Source: Candidatus Bathyarchaeota archaeon (GTDB lineage: Archaea > Thermoproteota > Bathyarchaeia > Bathyarchaeales > Bathyarchaeaceae). From it: DNA of 39,143 bases. The notes under the pieces were generated by a model. That model worked only from the letters and a program-made list of their open reading frames with translations. It did no database searches and was not told the origin of the DNA. Location of the stretch: NCBI GenBank assembly GCA_030615265.1, contig JAUWZP010000008.1, positions 1 through 39,143 of the forward strand. The letters run 5' to 3'. Below, one piece after another: positions 25,896 to 34,649 of the stretch. Each line of letters opens with the position of its first letter. The stretch's first letter is position 1. The position numbers and the translations under genes were made by a program.

Positions 25896-28800
25896 TCATA
25901 TCCACCGGCACAATCCTTCCTTATCTCGACCCAGCTTCTGTTCTTCTACAAGCTGTTGAAATCGTTCGCCAGCTTCTCTCCGGGTTAAACCCGCGTCTAG
26001 GGCTACATATTCAAACTCGAATTGAGTGCCCTTCTTAAAATGTGAACGTAGATGAGCGCAGCTGGAACAGATTTTTTGGGAGGAACCGTTTTTGTTGAGT
26101 GTGTGGGTTAAAGCGCGTTCTTTGCCGCAGTCTGTGCATTGTCCTTGCTCGATAGGCTTTAACGGTTTGACGTTCCCGGCAATAGTCTCATGAGGCTTGG
26201 GTTTTTGAAGTGCAATAGGACCTTTAGGAGTCTTGTCTATTACGATAGCCGTTTCCCCGTTTACCCCATCTACCCCGTTTCTAGAGGTCACCCCCTTTTT
26301 CCCAGTGAAATTATCTAGATTTTGTTTTTTTTCCTCGCCAAAAGGGGGTTGACCCTTAGAATCGGGGTATACGGGGCACACGGGGTAACCATTGTTCATG
26401 TCTTTCAACCATCGTTTATAGAATCTGACTCCTTTAGCTGTGAAGAAGTAGCCTTTCCTTGCACTTTTAATCAGACCGAGACCTTTCATTTCTTTTGCTC
26501 GGTTTTTTATGGTTTTATCGGAGACTGATATTGAGGCTGCTATCTCTTCCATTGGTGCTTCGCCATGTTTAGCCACATACTTCAAAAATTTGTAGGGAAG
26601 TGTTTCTGTAAATTCTCCGCCTTGTATGCGCATCTCTTCCACTATTTTTTCGTTTATTGTTTTACTCAAGCTTTCGTATTCTTCATCAGAAAGTGTGTGG
26701 TCCTCTTTCCATTGCGCTGTGAATTCGTCAAGTTCCATATCGGTTCCGCATTGAACTAGCCATTGGTAGGCTTGGTCGACGTGTCTCTCTCCTGGTTCTG
26801 CTCCTTCAAACAATGCGAAGCAGTAGGCGAGAGTTGCTATTTTGTGAGGGTTTGCGCGTAGGAACAGTGGGATCTCTTCGTTGCCAAATTTAAGCTCTAA
26901 CTGTTTGCTGAGCTCCATTATTCTACGCCACAGTTTTAGAGGCACCGTGTAGGTGATCTCCTGGCTTAAGTTCCAACGTAACACGTTCCAAACTGTGTTG
27001 AGGAGAGTTTCATCTTCTTCTGTCAGCTCCTCGATTCCAGGGTTATAGCGAATCTCGGGCTCCACCCCATAGGTAAAAGTGGCAAACGTGAATCGTGCTA
27101 TGAATTTACGATCATAGATTTTTAGGGCTACGCATTTGTGTAGGTGCTGGTCTAATGGAATAGTTGGATTGCTTAACAGTTTAAGTCTGGTTCGAGCCCA
27201 CAGCTCACAGGGTTTGATAGTTGTCAACATTATGATACCGTTGCGCCTGCTTTCTACGTACTCGTCTAGCGCATGTGGGAACATGTTGTCTATAATTAAA
27301 AATGAGAGGTCAGCCGAAGGCAAGAGTCCTTTCCGCGCCACCCAGCCCATACCTTCAATTTTTTCGGCGCCTGCGGCTAGTCCAGCGGAAGTTTTTCTAC
27401 CACTCTCATATTTCCCGGCTCTAAGCCACCTGATCATCTCTCTTATTCTCTGGCTCTTCGCCGTTGTTGTTCCTCCTAATTCGCAGCTGGTCATAGACAA
27501 GATTGCTGGTCCTTCAGGGGTTTTAGTCCAAACTGGAGAGCCAACAAGAAGAAAGTCTGCTACAAATCCTTTAGTGGTCTCTTTTCCTTTAAGATTCGAC
27601 TTTTTCTTCATAACCCTAGCGATTTTCCATACTGTAGGTTCTTCTTCGGTTGTGATTGCACGCAAGTATTCCTTTGACGTTTTCACTGTTTTTTCGTCAG
27701 GCATCATAACTTCGCTTTCGTTTTGAAACCCTGAAACCAGCACTCCTATTCTACCATATTTTCCTCGACAGAGCCAACCCTCGGCGAAAATCCAGTTAGG
27801 CTGCCTTCGCAGGTCACATTTGTGAGAATGAACAAACCAAGATTTTGCTTCATTGCCCTGGCGGTCGGAAACCACAGCTTGCGTGATAGCAGTTTCTTTT
27901 GTACCTTTCGCGGAAACGTAGCTACCTTCTTGAATGGTTCCCTTCTGCCTCAAAACTATAAAAGCACTCTTCGGACTGTTACTATCAAAATATGTCGCAA
28001 AAGCACTCGCATCAAAGTTTTTCTCAAAGTTCAAGTTGTGTTCATCTGAAACTTCTTCACCACTTGCGTCGGTGTATTTATAGCGGATTTTTAAGTCGAG
28101 AAATCTCGCTTTGGGGAAACCTAGGCTCTTAATTTGAATGCGGGAATTGAACTTGCGGTCACCCTCATAGGCGAAGACGTCGCTGACTTCTTCGCTTGTA
28201 GGGAGCTCGGCTTTCGGAATTTTCCCTGGTTTCTCTTGGTCGACGGTTCCCTCTTTTCTTTCCTGCCATTCAACCATGTGGTCTTGAATGGCCATGATCA
28301 CTGTTTCAAGTGTGACGTCCGAATCTTTGAACGTCTTGTTCAAGATGCTTCGGATAGCCTTTGCTCTTTGGCTAATTCTTAGATCTTCAACATTAGTGAG
28401 GCTTATCCAGCCTGTTATTGGCTCCAGATTTTCTTTCCGTATTTCTTCCTCGTTATCCTTTATCTTGTAGAGACGAAAACGCCATCTGTGCTTGCTAGTT
28501 TTCACTTCAAGAAAGAAACACTGTCTGATTGTGATACCTTTGGTTTTCTTGTCAAGGATCAGGAATTGCGTTTCTTTAAACATGTCATACTTTTGCGATG
28601 GAACTTGTACGTTAGCCAGCCAAATTTGTTTAGGCTTTAAACCCAGCTTGGCAGCCAATTTAACATGGTCAATGGAATTATCTGTTGGAAAGGGGCCTTC
28701 GCGTTCTCCACAAGGCAAGAGATTGACATAGAATCCTCTTCGTTCTCTCTGTACCTTAATCTCCGTGACATAATGCTCACATACTTTTGTATCTGCAGCG

Positions 28801-28904
28801 AGCTCTTCAAGGTCGCAAAATTTGCATTTACCTAAGTGTTGCAGATTAGGCATAGTGTTTCGGTCGAAACGTAGGCAGAAGCCGCACGTCTGTGTAGGTT
28901 CCAT
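25896..28904 (-). CDS. Divergent MCM-like AAA+ replicative helicase with wHTH and zinc-binding segments
   Basis: Walker A-like CELGGTTTAKSQRIREM (MCM GDPGxAKSQ), SG.KTSAGLAA, Walker B-like LSFLIIDNM, sensor-1-like KLLSNPTIPL, Arg-finger-like FIARFTF; C-terminal wHTH and CTDC..CSSC. Confidence 0.8.
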   Translation of the reverse strand: MEPTQTCGFCLRFDRNTMPNLQHLGKCKFCDLEELAADTKVCEHYVTEIKVQRERRGFYVNLLPCGEREGPFPTDNSIDHVKLAAKLGLKPKQIWLANVQVPSQKYDMFKETQFLILDKKTKGITIRQCFFLEVKTSKHRWRFRLYKIKDNEEEIRKENLEPITGWISLTNVEDLRISQRAKAIRSILNKTFKDSDVTLETVIMAIQDHMVEWQERKEGTVDQEKPGKIPKAELPTSEEVSDVFAYEGDRKFNSRIQIKSLGFPKARFLDLKIRYKYTDASGEEVSDEHNLNFEKNFDASAFATYFDSNSPKSAFIVLRQKGTIQEGSYVSAKGTKETAITQAVVSDRQGNEAKSWFVHSHKCDLRRQPNWIFAEGWLCRGKYGRIGVLVSGFQNESEVMMPDEKTVKTSKEYLRAITTEEEPTVWKIARVMKKKSNLKGKETTKGFVADFLLVGSPVWTKTPEGPAILSMTSCELGGTTTAKSQRIREMIRWLRAGKYESGRKTSAGLAAGAEKIEGMGWVARKGLLPSADLSFLIIDNMFPHALDEYVESRRNGIIMLTTIKPCELWARTRLKLLSNPTIPLDQHLHKCVALKIYDRKFIARFTFATFTYGVEPEIRYNPGIEELTEEDETLLNTVWNVLRWNLSQEITYTVPLKLWRRIMELSKQLELKFGNEEIPLFLRANPHKIATLAYCFALFEGAEPGERHVDQAYQWLVQCGTDMELDEFTAQWKEDHTLSDEEYESLSKTINEKIVEEMRIQGGEFTETLPYKFLKYVAKHGEAPMEEIAASISVSDKTIKNRAKEMKGLGLIKSARKGYFFTAKGVRFYKRWLKDMNNGYPVCPVYPDSKGQPPFGEEKKQNLDNFTGKKGVTSRNGVDGVNGETAIVIDKTPKGPIALQKPKPHETIAGNVKPLKPIEQGQCTDCGKERALTHTLNKNGSSQKICSSCAHLRSHFKKGTQFEFEYVALDAGLTRREAGERFQQLVEEQKLGRDKEGLCRWI

Positions 28905-28916
28905 TTTTCTCTCCTT

Positions 28917-29510
28917 TTACTTTTTTGGAAGCCGAAAATGCGAGTCTTTTCCAGCAGAGATATATTCTCCACCTTGATTCCTGACTATTGCTGCTATCTT
29001 AGCAAAGTTGTCTGAACCCAAATAATGTCGTGGGCGAATCTCAATGAACTGTCCTTTCTCCTCGAAGAGCAGAAGATCTTCCAGGTTTTTGGGGAATTTG
29101 GTTTTAAGCTGTTCTACTTTAGAAGTGCCTGAGGCATCAACTGTTTTAGCAGCACCCTTCTTTAGCCTCTGCCGGTAGACCTTGTTTTCACCGTAAAGCC
29201 AGTAACTATACGCATAGCCTGGACCGTGATATCGCTCTTTAATTGTGGCGTTGCTTGCACGCAAAATGCCATAGGCAGGACTAAACTTGTCTGGCAAATT
29301 GGAAGCTTTATGGGCAACCTCAAATTCACCCAGTCTATCGCCTTTCTGGGAATCAAACTTCAGAGTTGTGAAGGTTTCTTCTTTTACAGTAGAAGCTTCC
29401 TTAACTCCTACGAGCTCGGCGATTCTATGTTTCAGATCAACAGCAGCAGCTTCTTGTGCGTTGGCATAGTTGACAAGAATTTCCAGAACTTTTTCAGATT
29501 CTTTGCTCAT
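28917..29510 (-). CDS. Conserved-looking element protein of unknown function
   Basis: 197 aa, tightly spaced upstream of the MCM-like gene. Confidence 0.65.
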   Translation of the reverse strand: MSKESEKVLEILVNYANAQEAAAVDLKHRIAELVGVKEASTVKEETFTTLKFDSQKGDRLGEFEVAHKASNLPDKFSPAYGILRASNATIKERYHGPGYAYSYWLYGENKVYRQRLKKGAAKTVDASGTSKVEQLKTKFPKNLEDLLLFEEKGQFIEIRPRHYLGSDNFAKIAAIVRNQGGEYISAGKDSHFRLPKK

Positions 29511-29547
29511 GCCTTTCTGCCTCCTCCTTTTTCTTTAGACATCACGA

Positions 29548-29769
29548 TCATCTCTCTCGAAAAGCATCGCAGGCCCTGTCGGCTGCAATCCTGTTGATCA
29601 TTCCCTTTACGCACCTGCCAACCCAAAAACAGCATTTACCGCACACGGTGGCGCAAAGCTTTTTATTTTGAGCTTCCCCACTCACCCTAGGAGCCTCCGT
29701 CTGCAAAACTTGGACGTGTAAATTGTGTGGCGGCGGTTGCTTCTGGGGCGCCGGCCATGGCGCCTTCAA
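29548..29769 (-). CDS. Small Cys-rich protein (uncertain start/frame)
   Basis: CATVCGKCCFWVGRC; operon position; the SD-consistent ATG lies in a different frame. Confidence 0.4.
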   Translation of the reverse strand: MKAPWPAPQKQPPPHNLHVQVLQTEAPRVSGEAQNKKLCATVCGKCCFWVGRCVKGMINRIAADRACDAFRER

Positions 29770-29775
29770 TAACTG

Positions 29776-30000
29776 TCATTTTTTGTAATTCTCCTTTTTG
29801 TTTCGGCGCAATTTCAAGTCGGCGATGATCACACGCAAACTAGCAATCACGGTCTCTGCATCAGTGCCCTCGGAATAAATCACAGCAGCATTAGCATTGG
29901 GGAGAAACTTCCAGTTTTCTCCAAAAACCTCTCTGATTTTCTTTGGAAAATAAATATGCCCCTGTGGCCCCGTCTTTAATTTGTATTCCATTCCAATCAC
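29776..30000 (-). CDS. AbrB/SpoVT-like DNA-binding protein
   Basis: YKLKTGPQGHIYFPKKIREVFGENWKFLPN. Confidence 0.7.
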   Translation of the reverse strand: MIGMEYKLKTGPQGHIYFPKKIREVFGENWKFLPNANAAVIYSEGTDAETVIASLRVIIADLKLRRNKKENYKK

Positions 30001-30081
30001 CTCTCTAGTAAGGTTTTTACAAAACCTTTATAAAGTGTTCCCAAGATAGTAACAGTTTGCTGAAATAGTAACACTTTAAAG

Positions 30082-30582
30082 ATGACAAAAATGCCACTTG
30101 CAAAATGGAAACAACATGATGCCAGAATCTTGGATGCTCTCCATAAAAGAGCCATTGAAAACAAAAAAAGGCCAACAATGGGATTTAGAGAAATCCGAAG
30201 AACTATTAAAATGGGCACAGACACATTATCTCGCCGATTGCGAATTCTAACTGAAAATGGCTACGTTGCAACAACAACCATTGGCAAATACAAACGATAT
30301 TATATAACTGAAGAAGGCATTGCTGACAATGAATCACTCCAAGAAATAGAATTGGTTGCTTACAAAAAGTCAAAGCTAACGCGCTTAGGTTCCGCACCTG
30401 GACCCACCGCAACAGTCTATTTCAAGAACGTCTCCTTCACCAAGTTGGAAAGCGTCATTCTCCCAGCCTGGAACACATTTGTTAGCGCGGTAAGAAAAGA
30501 ACTGAAAGATAAAAATTGTGAAATCGGATTCGTAGGCACTATGAAACGTTTTCAAAACAAACCTCAGCGACCTCGGCGATAG
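30082..30582 (+). CDS. Winged-helix transcriptional regulator
   Basis: MGFREIRRTIKMGTDTLSRRLRILTENGYVATTTIGKYKRYYITEEG. Confidence 0.8.
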   Translation: MTKMPLAKWKQHDARILDALHKRAIENKKRPTMGFREIRRTIKMGTDTLSRRLRILTENGYVATTTIGKYKRYYITEEGIADNESLQEIELVAYKKSKLTRLGSAPGPTATVYFKNVSFTKLESVILPAWNTFVSAVRKELKDKNCEIGFVGTMKRFQNKPQRPRR

Positions 30583-30686
30583 TGGCAGCTACAAAACCAA
30601 AAACTCTCAGCACTAGTAATTTTTATTCTTAGAAACTAAACTTGACATTAAAGGCACGATCTGAGTAGCTCCACAGTCTTGAGGAG

Positions 30687-31538
30687 TTGAAATATATGAG
30701 AAAGAGAATTTGGGGTCAAAAATCTTGGATAATTGACTACTGGCTTAAACGAATGAAAGACCCGTTCCCAGAGCCTTACTCGATTCGGCAAGCATTCTAT
30801 AAAGAGCTCCCAGAAATCTCAAATCTTGTTCCAGAGGATGTCAAACTGTCCAGTAAGGATTGGCCTAGGAACTTTTACAACAGGATGTGTGAATACCTTT
30901 CTGACCTAGTGTTGGAAGGGAAAGCATGCTACAAAACAATTAACGTGCTTGACGATAGTGGAGCAAGCAAAATAGTTTGGCAAGAATATGAGTTTGTTGA
31001 AATGCACAACCCTGAAGAGGCTTGGGTGGAATATCCCATAGAGGTATGGGTGGAAAACAACGCAACATACAACAGTTGTATAGGTCTATTCGATGGAGAC
31101 AAACGACTCTTTCAAACAAACCTAGTTTCTACAAGAGGCCCAGCCAAAACTCAGCAGATAGAGTCCATAAAACTGACTAGGAGCGAAGATGTTAAGGTAA
31201 TTCTGAATTTTACAGATTTTGACCCTTCAGGCTACGATATGCCTAGAGATCTACAGAACAGATGTAAACGAATCGGGCTTAAGCTAGATGTTAAACACAT
31301 AGGAATACTTCCGCATCAAATTCCCGAAGAGAGAAGGACAGTTTCTCTAATCAGATACAAAAAGAGGGATCCGAGAGCCCAAAGGTTCCGGGAATTATTC
31401 GCTAAGGATCCATTAGTTCAAAAAGGCTTCGGCTACGAGATACAAGCCTTAATGCCTCCAGAGATCAGGGAGTTTACTACGAAGCACATTCTAGCAGCTA
31501 TCAGGGAATACGGATTTGACAAGAGGGAATCAGCATAA
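30687..31538 (+). CDS. TopoVI-A/Spo11-like Toprim protein (Topo mini-A-like)
   Basis: R..[FY]Y-like SIRQAFYKEL near the N-terminus; Toprim-like EVWVENNATYNSC...LVSTRGPAKTQQI...VILNFTDFDPSGYDMP. Confidence 0.75.
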   Translation: MKYMRKRIWGQKSWIIDYWLKRMKDPFPEPYSIRQAFYKELPEISNLVPEDVKLSSKDWPRNFYNRMCEYLSDLVLEGKACYKTINVLDDSGASKIVWQEYEFVEMHNPEEAWVEYPIEVWVENNATYNSCIGLFDGDKRLFQTNLVSTRGPAKTQQIESIKLTRSEDVKVILNFTDFDPSGYDMPRDLQNRCKRIGLKLDVKHIGILPHQIPEERRTVSLIRYKKRDPRAQRFRELFAKDPLVQKGFGYEIQALMPPEIREFTTKHILAAIREYGFDKRESA

Positions 31539-31637
31539 ACCGCTTTTTGGGGTGACTGAATGAGCGAAGAAGATGAAAGGGTGAAGGAAGCTAACCTTCA
31601 TCTGCGGTGGAAATGCATGCTTACTTACTTTTAAAGG

Positions 31638-32231
31638 CTATAGCCTCTCAAAACCGTTCATGAAGGTTTTTGCTTCACCTTTGACCAAAAGGCACGTTGC
31701 CAGCGAGCGCACTCTTGTCTTTAACCAGATATCAGTTAATTGCATTTCCTCCAAGCTCTCATAAAAGCGAATTACTCGAGCGTCTTCACCGTTATTCCTC
31801 ATTTCCTCCAATTTCTTCTCGTTCTTCTCTATTTCATCTAAGTCAAAGTTTAGAAAATTGCGAGCCCACGGAGAAACCCAATGTTCAGATTTTTCATTAA
31901 CCACCACCAGCTGAGCACCAAGTAAACACCGGCTCGTTTTCTTAACATATTCCTCATCTACTGCAGTACATATCTGTTCCAGACTCTTCCGACGTGGCGC
32001 GCGCACTTGAACCTTCCGCAGAGAAACGGGGCGGTTTCCATACTGTTGCCGCTCAATAACCCTGATGTCACCATGGTTTTTATGACGCTTTGAATCTGCG
32101 ACCAAGGTGAACGGGATCAATTCTCTGTCCAGAAAACCACAACGTGGGTTGTAGATACTGATGAAAAGTTCTCCGAGAACTCCATTGGTAGGTAGCATCA
32201 CGCTCTTGAGCCTTGTCTGCAAGAATAACAC
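31638..32231 (-). CDS. Unknown element protein
   Basis: 197 aa ORF of plausible composition. Confidence 0.5.
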   Translation of the reverse strand: MLFLQTRLKSVMLPTNGVLGELFISIYNPRCGFLDRELIPFTLVADSKRHKNHGDIRVIERQQYGNRPVSLRKVQVRAPRRKSLEQICTAVDEEYVKKTSRCLLGAQLVVVNEKSEHWVSPWARNFLNFDLDEIEKNEKKLEEMRNNGEDARVIRFYESLEEMQLTDIWLKTRVRSLATCLLVKGEAKTFMNGFERL

Positions 32232-32298
32232 CTACACATCTACGTATATACGAAACAGTTTTTAAGCTAAACACCAAAGATAATGGTGAGATGAGTGT

Positions 32299-32544
32299 AT
32301 GCATTTGGTTTTTAGACAAAGTAACGGCCTCATATGGGCCCTAAAGTCAGCGCCACCCGATCGTCTCCGGCAAGCTCAGAAACTCATTCAAGCTGGCCGC
32401 GCGCATCCAGCAACAAGACAAGGCCGCGTCATTCCGCACGTGACAGAACATGAAGAATACGACATGACCTTTAAGAAAGGAGAAACTCAGAAAGGAAGAC
32501 GAACTCCAAGCTCAGAAAAGTTGCTTTGGGACTTCATGCAGTGA
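32299..32544 (+). CDS. Small unknown protein
   Basis: 81 aa; stop region overlaps the next ORF. Confidence 0.4.
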   Translation: MHLVFRQSNGLIWALKSAPPDRLRQAQKLIQAGRAHPATRQGRVIPHVTEHEEYDMTFKKGETQKGRRTPSSEKLLWDFMQ

Positions 32545-33221
32545 TCACGATGGGACCAATATTAGAAAGCATGATGGAACGACCAATATTAGATCTCATT
32601 TTGCAGCGTTCCAGAGAAAGAACAAACTCAATTAGGTGGCACCAAAGAAGAAGCAATCTTAACAAAATGCCTGGAACTTATGTGCACAAGAGACTTCCTC
32701 CTCCGGCTATAGCAAACCCAGAAGCCAGAAACGAACCGTATACTTACTTTTACAGGAAGTTTTCCCCGGAAAAGACCACCGACGTCGGACACAAAATTCC
32801 TTTGGATGGAAGGATCCCGCCACGACGTCCTGGAGTTGATCCCGCCGGGACTTACGCAAGTCTCCCGCTTTACGAAAAAGGTGAACCATATTCATTTTTT
32901 TTCAGGGAAGGCATTCCAATTAATGTCCGCCAAAAAATGGGCATGAGTGGTGTTCAACTAGGCGTGGGCAAGCCGATTGGTTTGAGAAGAGGAACCGCAC
33001 ATCTGAGACCAGCAAAAACCGTTGCTCCTATTCATCGTGGACGTCGATTTGCAAGCGGTGGCACTGACCAGAAACCCATTCTGCATGGTGGATCCCCGGC
33101 GACCCGCTGGGACGGAAAAATCAGAAACACCGGGAAGAAGGCCAGTTGGCAAACGGCAGCGCCATCTGGAGGACCTGTCCCGAGATCTAGCCGAAAGGAC
33201 CCTTGGTGTTTTCTGATTTAA
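32526..33221 (+). CDS. Basic Gly/Pro-rich repeat-containing protein (start may be ATG 32550)
   Basis: Two related units, EPYTYFYRKFSPEKT...RIPPRRPG and EPYSFFFREGIPINV...KPIGLRRG. Confidence 0.5.
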   Translation: MGLHAVITMGPILESMMERPILDLILQRSRERTNSIRWHQRRSNLNKMPGTYVHKRLPPPAIANPEARNEPYTYFYRKFSPEKTTDVGHKIPLDGRIPPRRPGVDPAGTYASLPLYEKGEPYSFFFREGIPINVRQKMGMSGVQLGVGKPIGLRRGTAHLRPAKTVAPIHRGRRFASGGTDQKPILHGGSPATRWDGKIRNTGKKASWQTAAPSGGPVPRSSRKDPWCFLI

Positions 33222-33463
33222 GGCGTAATCTGTCCCGTGGGACAGTTATTTGTTAATCCGAATTAACACATCTTTTCGTTTTTGCCAAAAACCTGTCCGT
33301 GGCAATCCATTGCCCGCGCTTTTATAAGTGACTTGGCAGTGCATTGCCCGCTGAAAGTCACAAAGACATCGTTAAGTGTCCCACGAGACAGTTATCTTCT
33401 AGAATATTTGTTCTCATTGGCTTAAATAGTTGTTTTGATAATTCTCAATTAGGAGTGAATGAA
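33222..33463. promoter_or_regulatory. Nested palindromic operator-like region
   Basis: CTGTCCCGTGGGACAG (33230-33245), TGTTAAT-CCGA-ATTAACA (33251-33268), GGCAATCCATTGCC (33301-33314), GGCAGTGCATTGCC (33335-33348), TGTCCCACGAGACAG (33377-33391); TATA-like TTTTATAA between the GGCA sites. Confidence 0.7.
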
Positions 33464-33712
33464 ATGTCTGAAATATCGGACGATCAGAAGAAAACTCTTG
33501 GCTCTATCATTGAAATTTGTAAAACACCTTGCGAGCTAACCACCATCATACAAAGGATTGGTGACGACGCTGAGAGTTATGCTGAGCAACTTCGTAACTT
33601 GGGTATGCTGGAGGAACGCAGGAATCCAGAAACAAGGCTTATGGCTACCCCTAAAGGCTTAAGATTTCTCAGGCTCCTTGAAGAAATAGATGTTCTCTGG
33701 AACAGTCCTTAA
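33464..33712 (+). CDS. Small HTH-type regulator
   Basis: MSEISDDQKKTLGSIIEICKTPCELTTIIQRIGDDAESYAEQLRNLGMLEERRNPETRLMATPKGLRFLRLL; start trimmed from the ORF track. Confidence 0.65.
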   Translation: MSEISDDQKKTLGSIIEICKTPCELTTIIQRIGDDAESYAEQLRNLGMLEERRNPETRLMATPKGLRFLRLLEEIDVLWNSP

Positions 33713-34389
33713 CGCCCTTCAAGTATTTCTTCGATTTCAGTTGCGACAATGACGTATCGGATTCCTTTTTTAGAAATGAAATAGCGCCAGATTTTCGACT
33801 GTCGATAGTACATTTTCACTCTTGTGAGCATCTCATGATCCAACAACTCAGAAAGGTAGAGCTCTGCACTTGCTGGGTTCAGGTTGGCTCCGCGGACGAT
33901 CGCTTGTTTGGCTATGCCCGGTTTCTCAATACATAGCTGGAGGATCTCCTTTCGAATCGAGCTTCTCGCCCGGCGTTCCCTGTAATACGGTCGGGAAGCA
34001 GCTCCGACGCCAGCGGGGATTGAGATGGCCCTTGCCAAGATCTCCGGCGCGTATCTGTTACTCAGCTCGTGAGGGCTTCTTTCCCCACGCTCGGTGAACC
34101 GCCACTCGAGTAGTTCATGTGTTAAAACTTGTAGCATACTCGACTGCAAAAGGTTTTGTTCTAACTCTATGCTTTTGGGGACGCCATTGGCGACATGCAT
34201 CCGACCAAACACTCCAAACTTGACATACAGATCGGGGATTAAAACAATGTTAGGTTCACTTGCATAATCTCCGAAACGGTTCTCGATTTCTGTGATTAGT
34301 CTTTCAATCTGCTGTTTCCAAGTCCCCACTTCAGGTGGAGACTCCAACAATCTTTCAATGTTTCTCCCTGGATACCAAGACAACAACAT
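33709..34389 (-). CDS. Protein with a HELLE zincin-like motif and C-terminal winged helix
   Basis: VLTHELLEWRFTE then RKEILQLCIEKPGIAKQAIVRGANLNPASAELYLSELLDHEMLTRV. Confidence 0.65.
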   Translation of the reverse strand: MLLSWYPGRNIERLLESPPEVGTWKQQIERLITEIENRFGDYASEPNIVLIPDLYVKFGVFGRMHVANGVPKSIELEQNLLQSSMLQVLTHELLEWRFTERGERSPHELSNRYAPEILARAISIPAGVGAASRPYYRERRARSSIRKEILQLCIEKPGIAKQAIVRGANLNPASAELYLSELLDHEMLTRVKMYYRQSKIWRYFISKKGIRYVIVATEIEEILEGR

Positions 34390-34456
34390 TCGCCAGTAAT
34401 ATCTTCATGTTGGAAAGTTTATAAACCATGGGAAATTAGGGATTTGCACTTTTTTA

Positions 34457-34478
34457 TCGAATCTCGGCCGGAGCACCA
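34457..34478 (+). repeat. Attachment site attR (tRNA-Glu 3' end copy)
   Basis: TCGAATCTCGGCCGGAGCACCA, one mismatch to 20465-20486. Confidence 0.85.
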
Positions 34479-34555
34479 TTTTTTCGAAAAGTTTGTGCCT
34501 CTATGGCCTAGCATCGTTACAATTATATACTTGAAACATGTACGCTGTGACAAGG

Positions 34556-34641
34556 AGGGGAGCTGGGTTCGACCCGGCTGAGAGGACGGTTGATAGGACC
34601 GTTGACCCTTTGAACTTGACCCAGGTAATGCTGGCGGATGG
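34556..34641 (+). ncRNA. TPP (THI-box) riboswitch
   Basis: GGGGAGCTGGGTTCGACCCGGCTGAGAGGAC...GACCCTTTGAACTTGACCCAGGTAATGCTGGCGGATGG matches the CUGAGA...ACCCUUUGAACCUGA...GGUAAUGCCAGCG core; precedes thiT. Confidence 0.9.
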
Positions 34642-34649
34642 ACACAAAA

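Larger units (their letters stand above)
20465..34478. mobile_element. Integrated mobile genetic element (~14 kb) in tRNA-Glu
   Basis: Flanking imperfect 22-bp att repeats; integrase just inside attL; internal MCM-like, AbrB, mini-A-like and HTH genes; chromosomal genes outside. Confidence 0.85.

Noticed and set aside
33210-33221. C-terminal CFLI resembling a CaaX prenylation box on the 32526-33221 protein
   Set aside because: A four-residue match is easily chance and I know of no supporting archaeal farnesylation context here.
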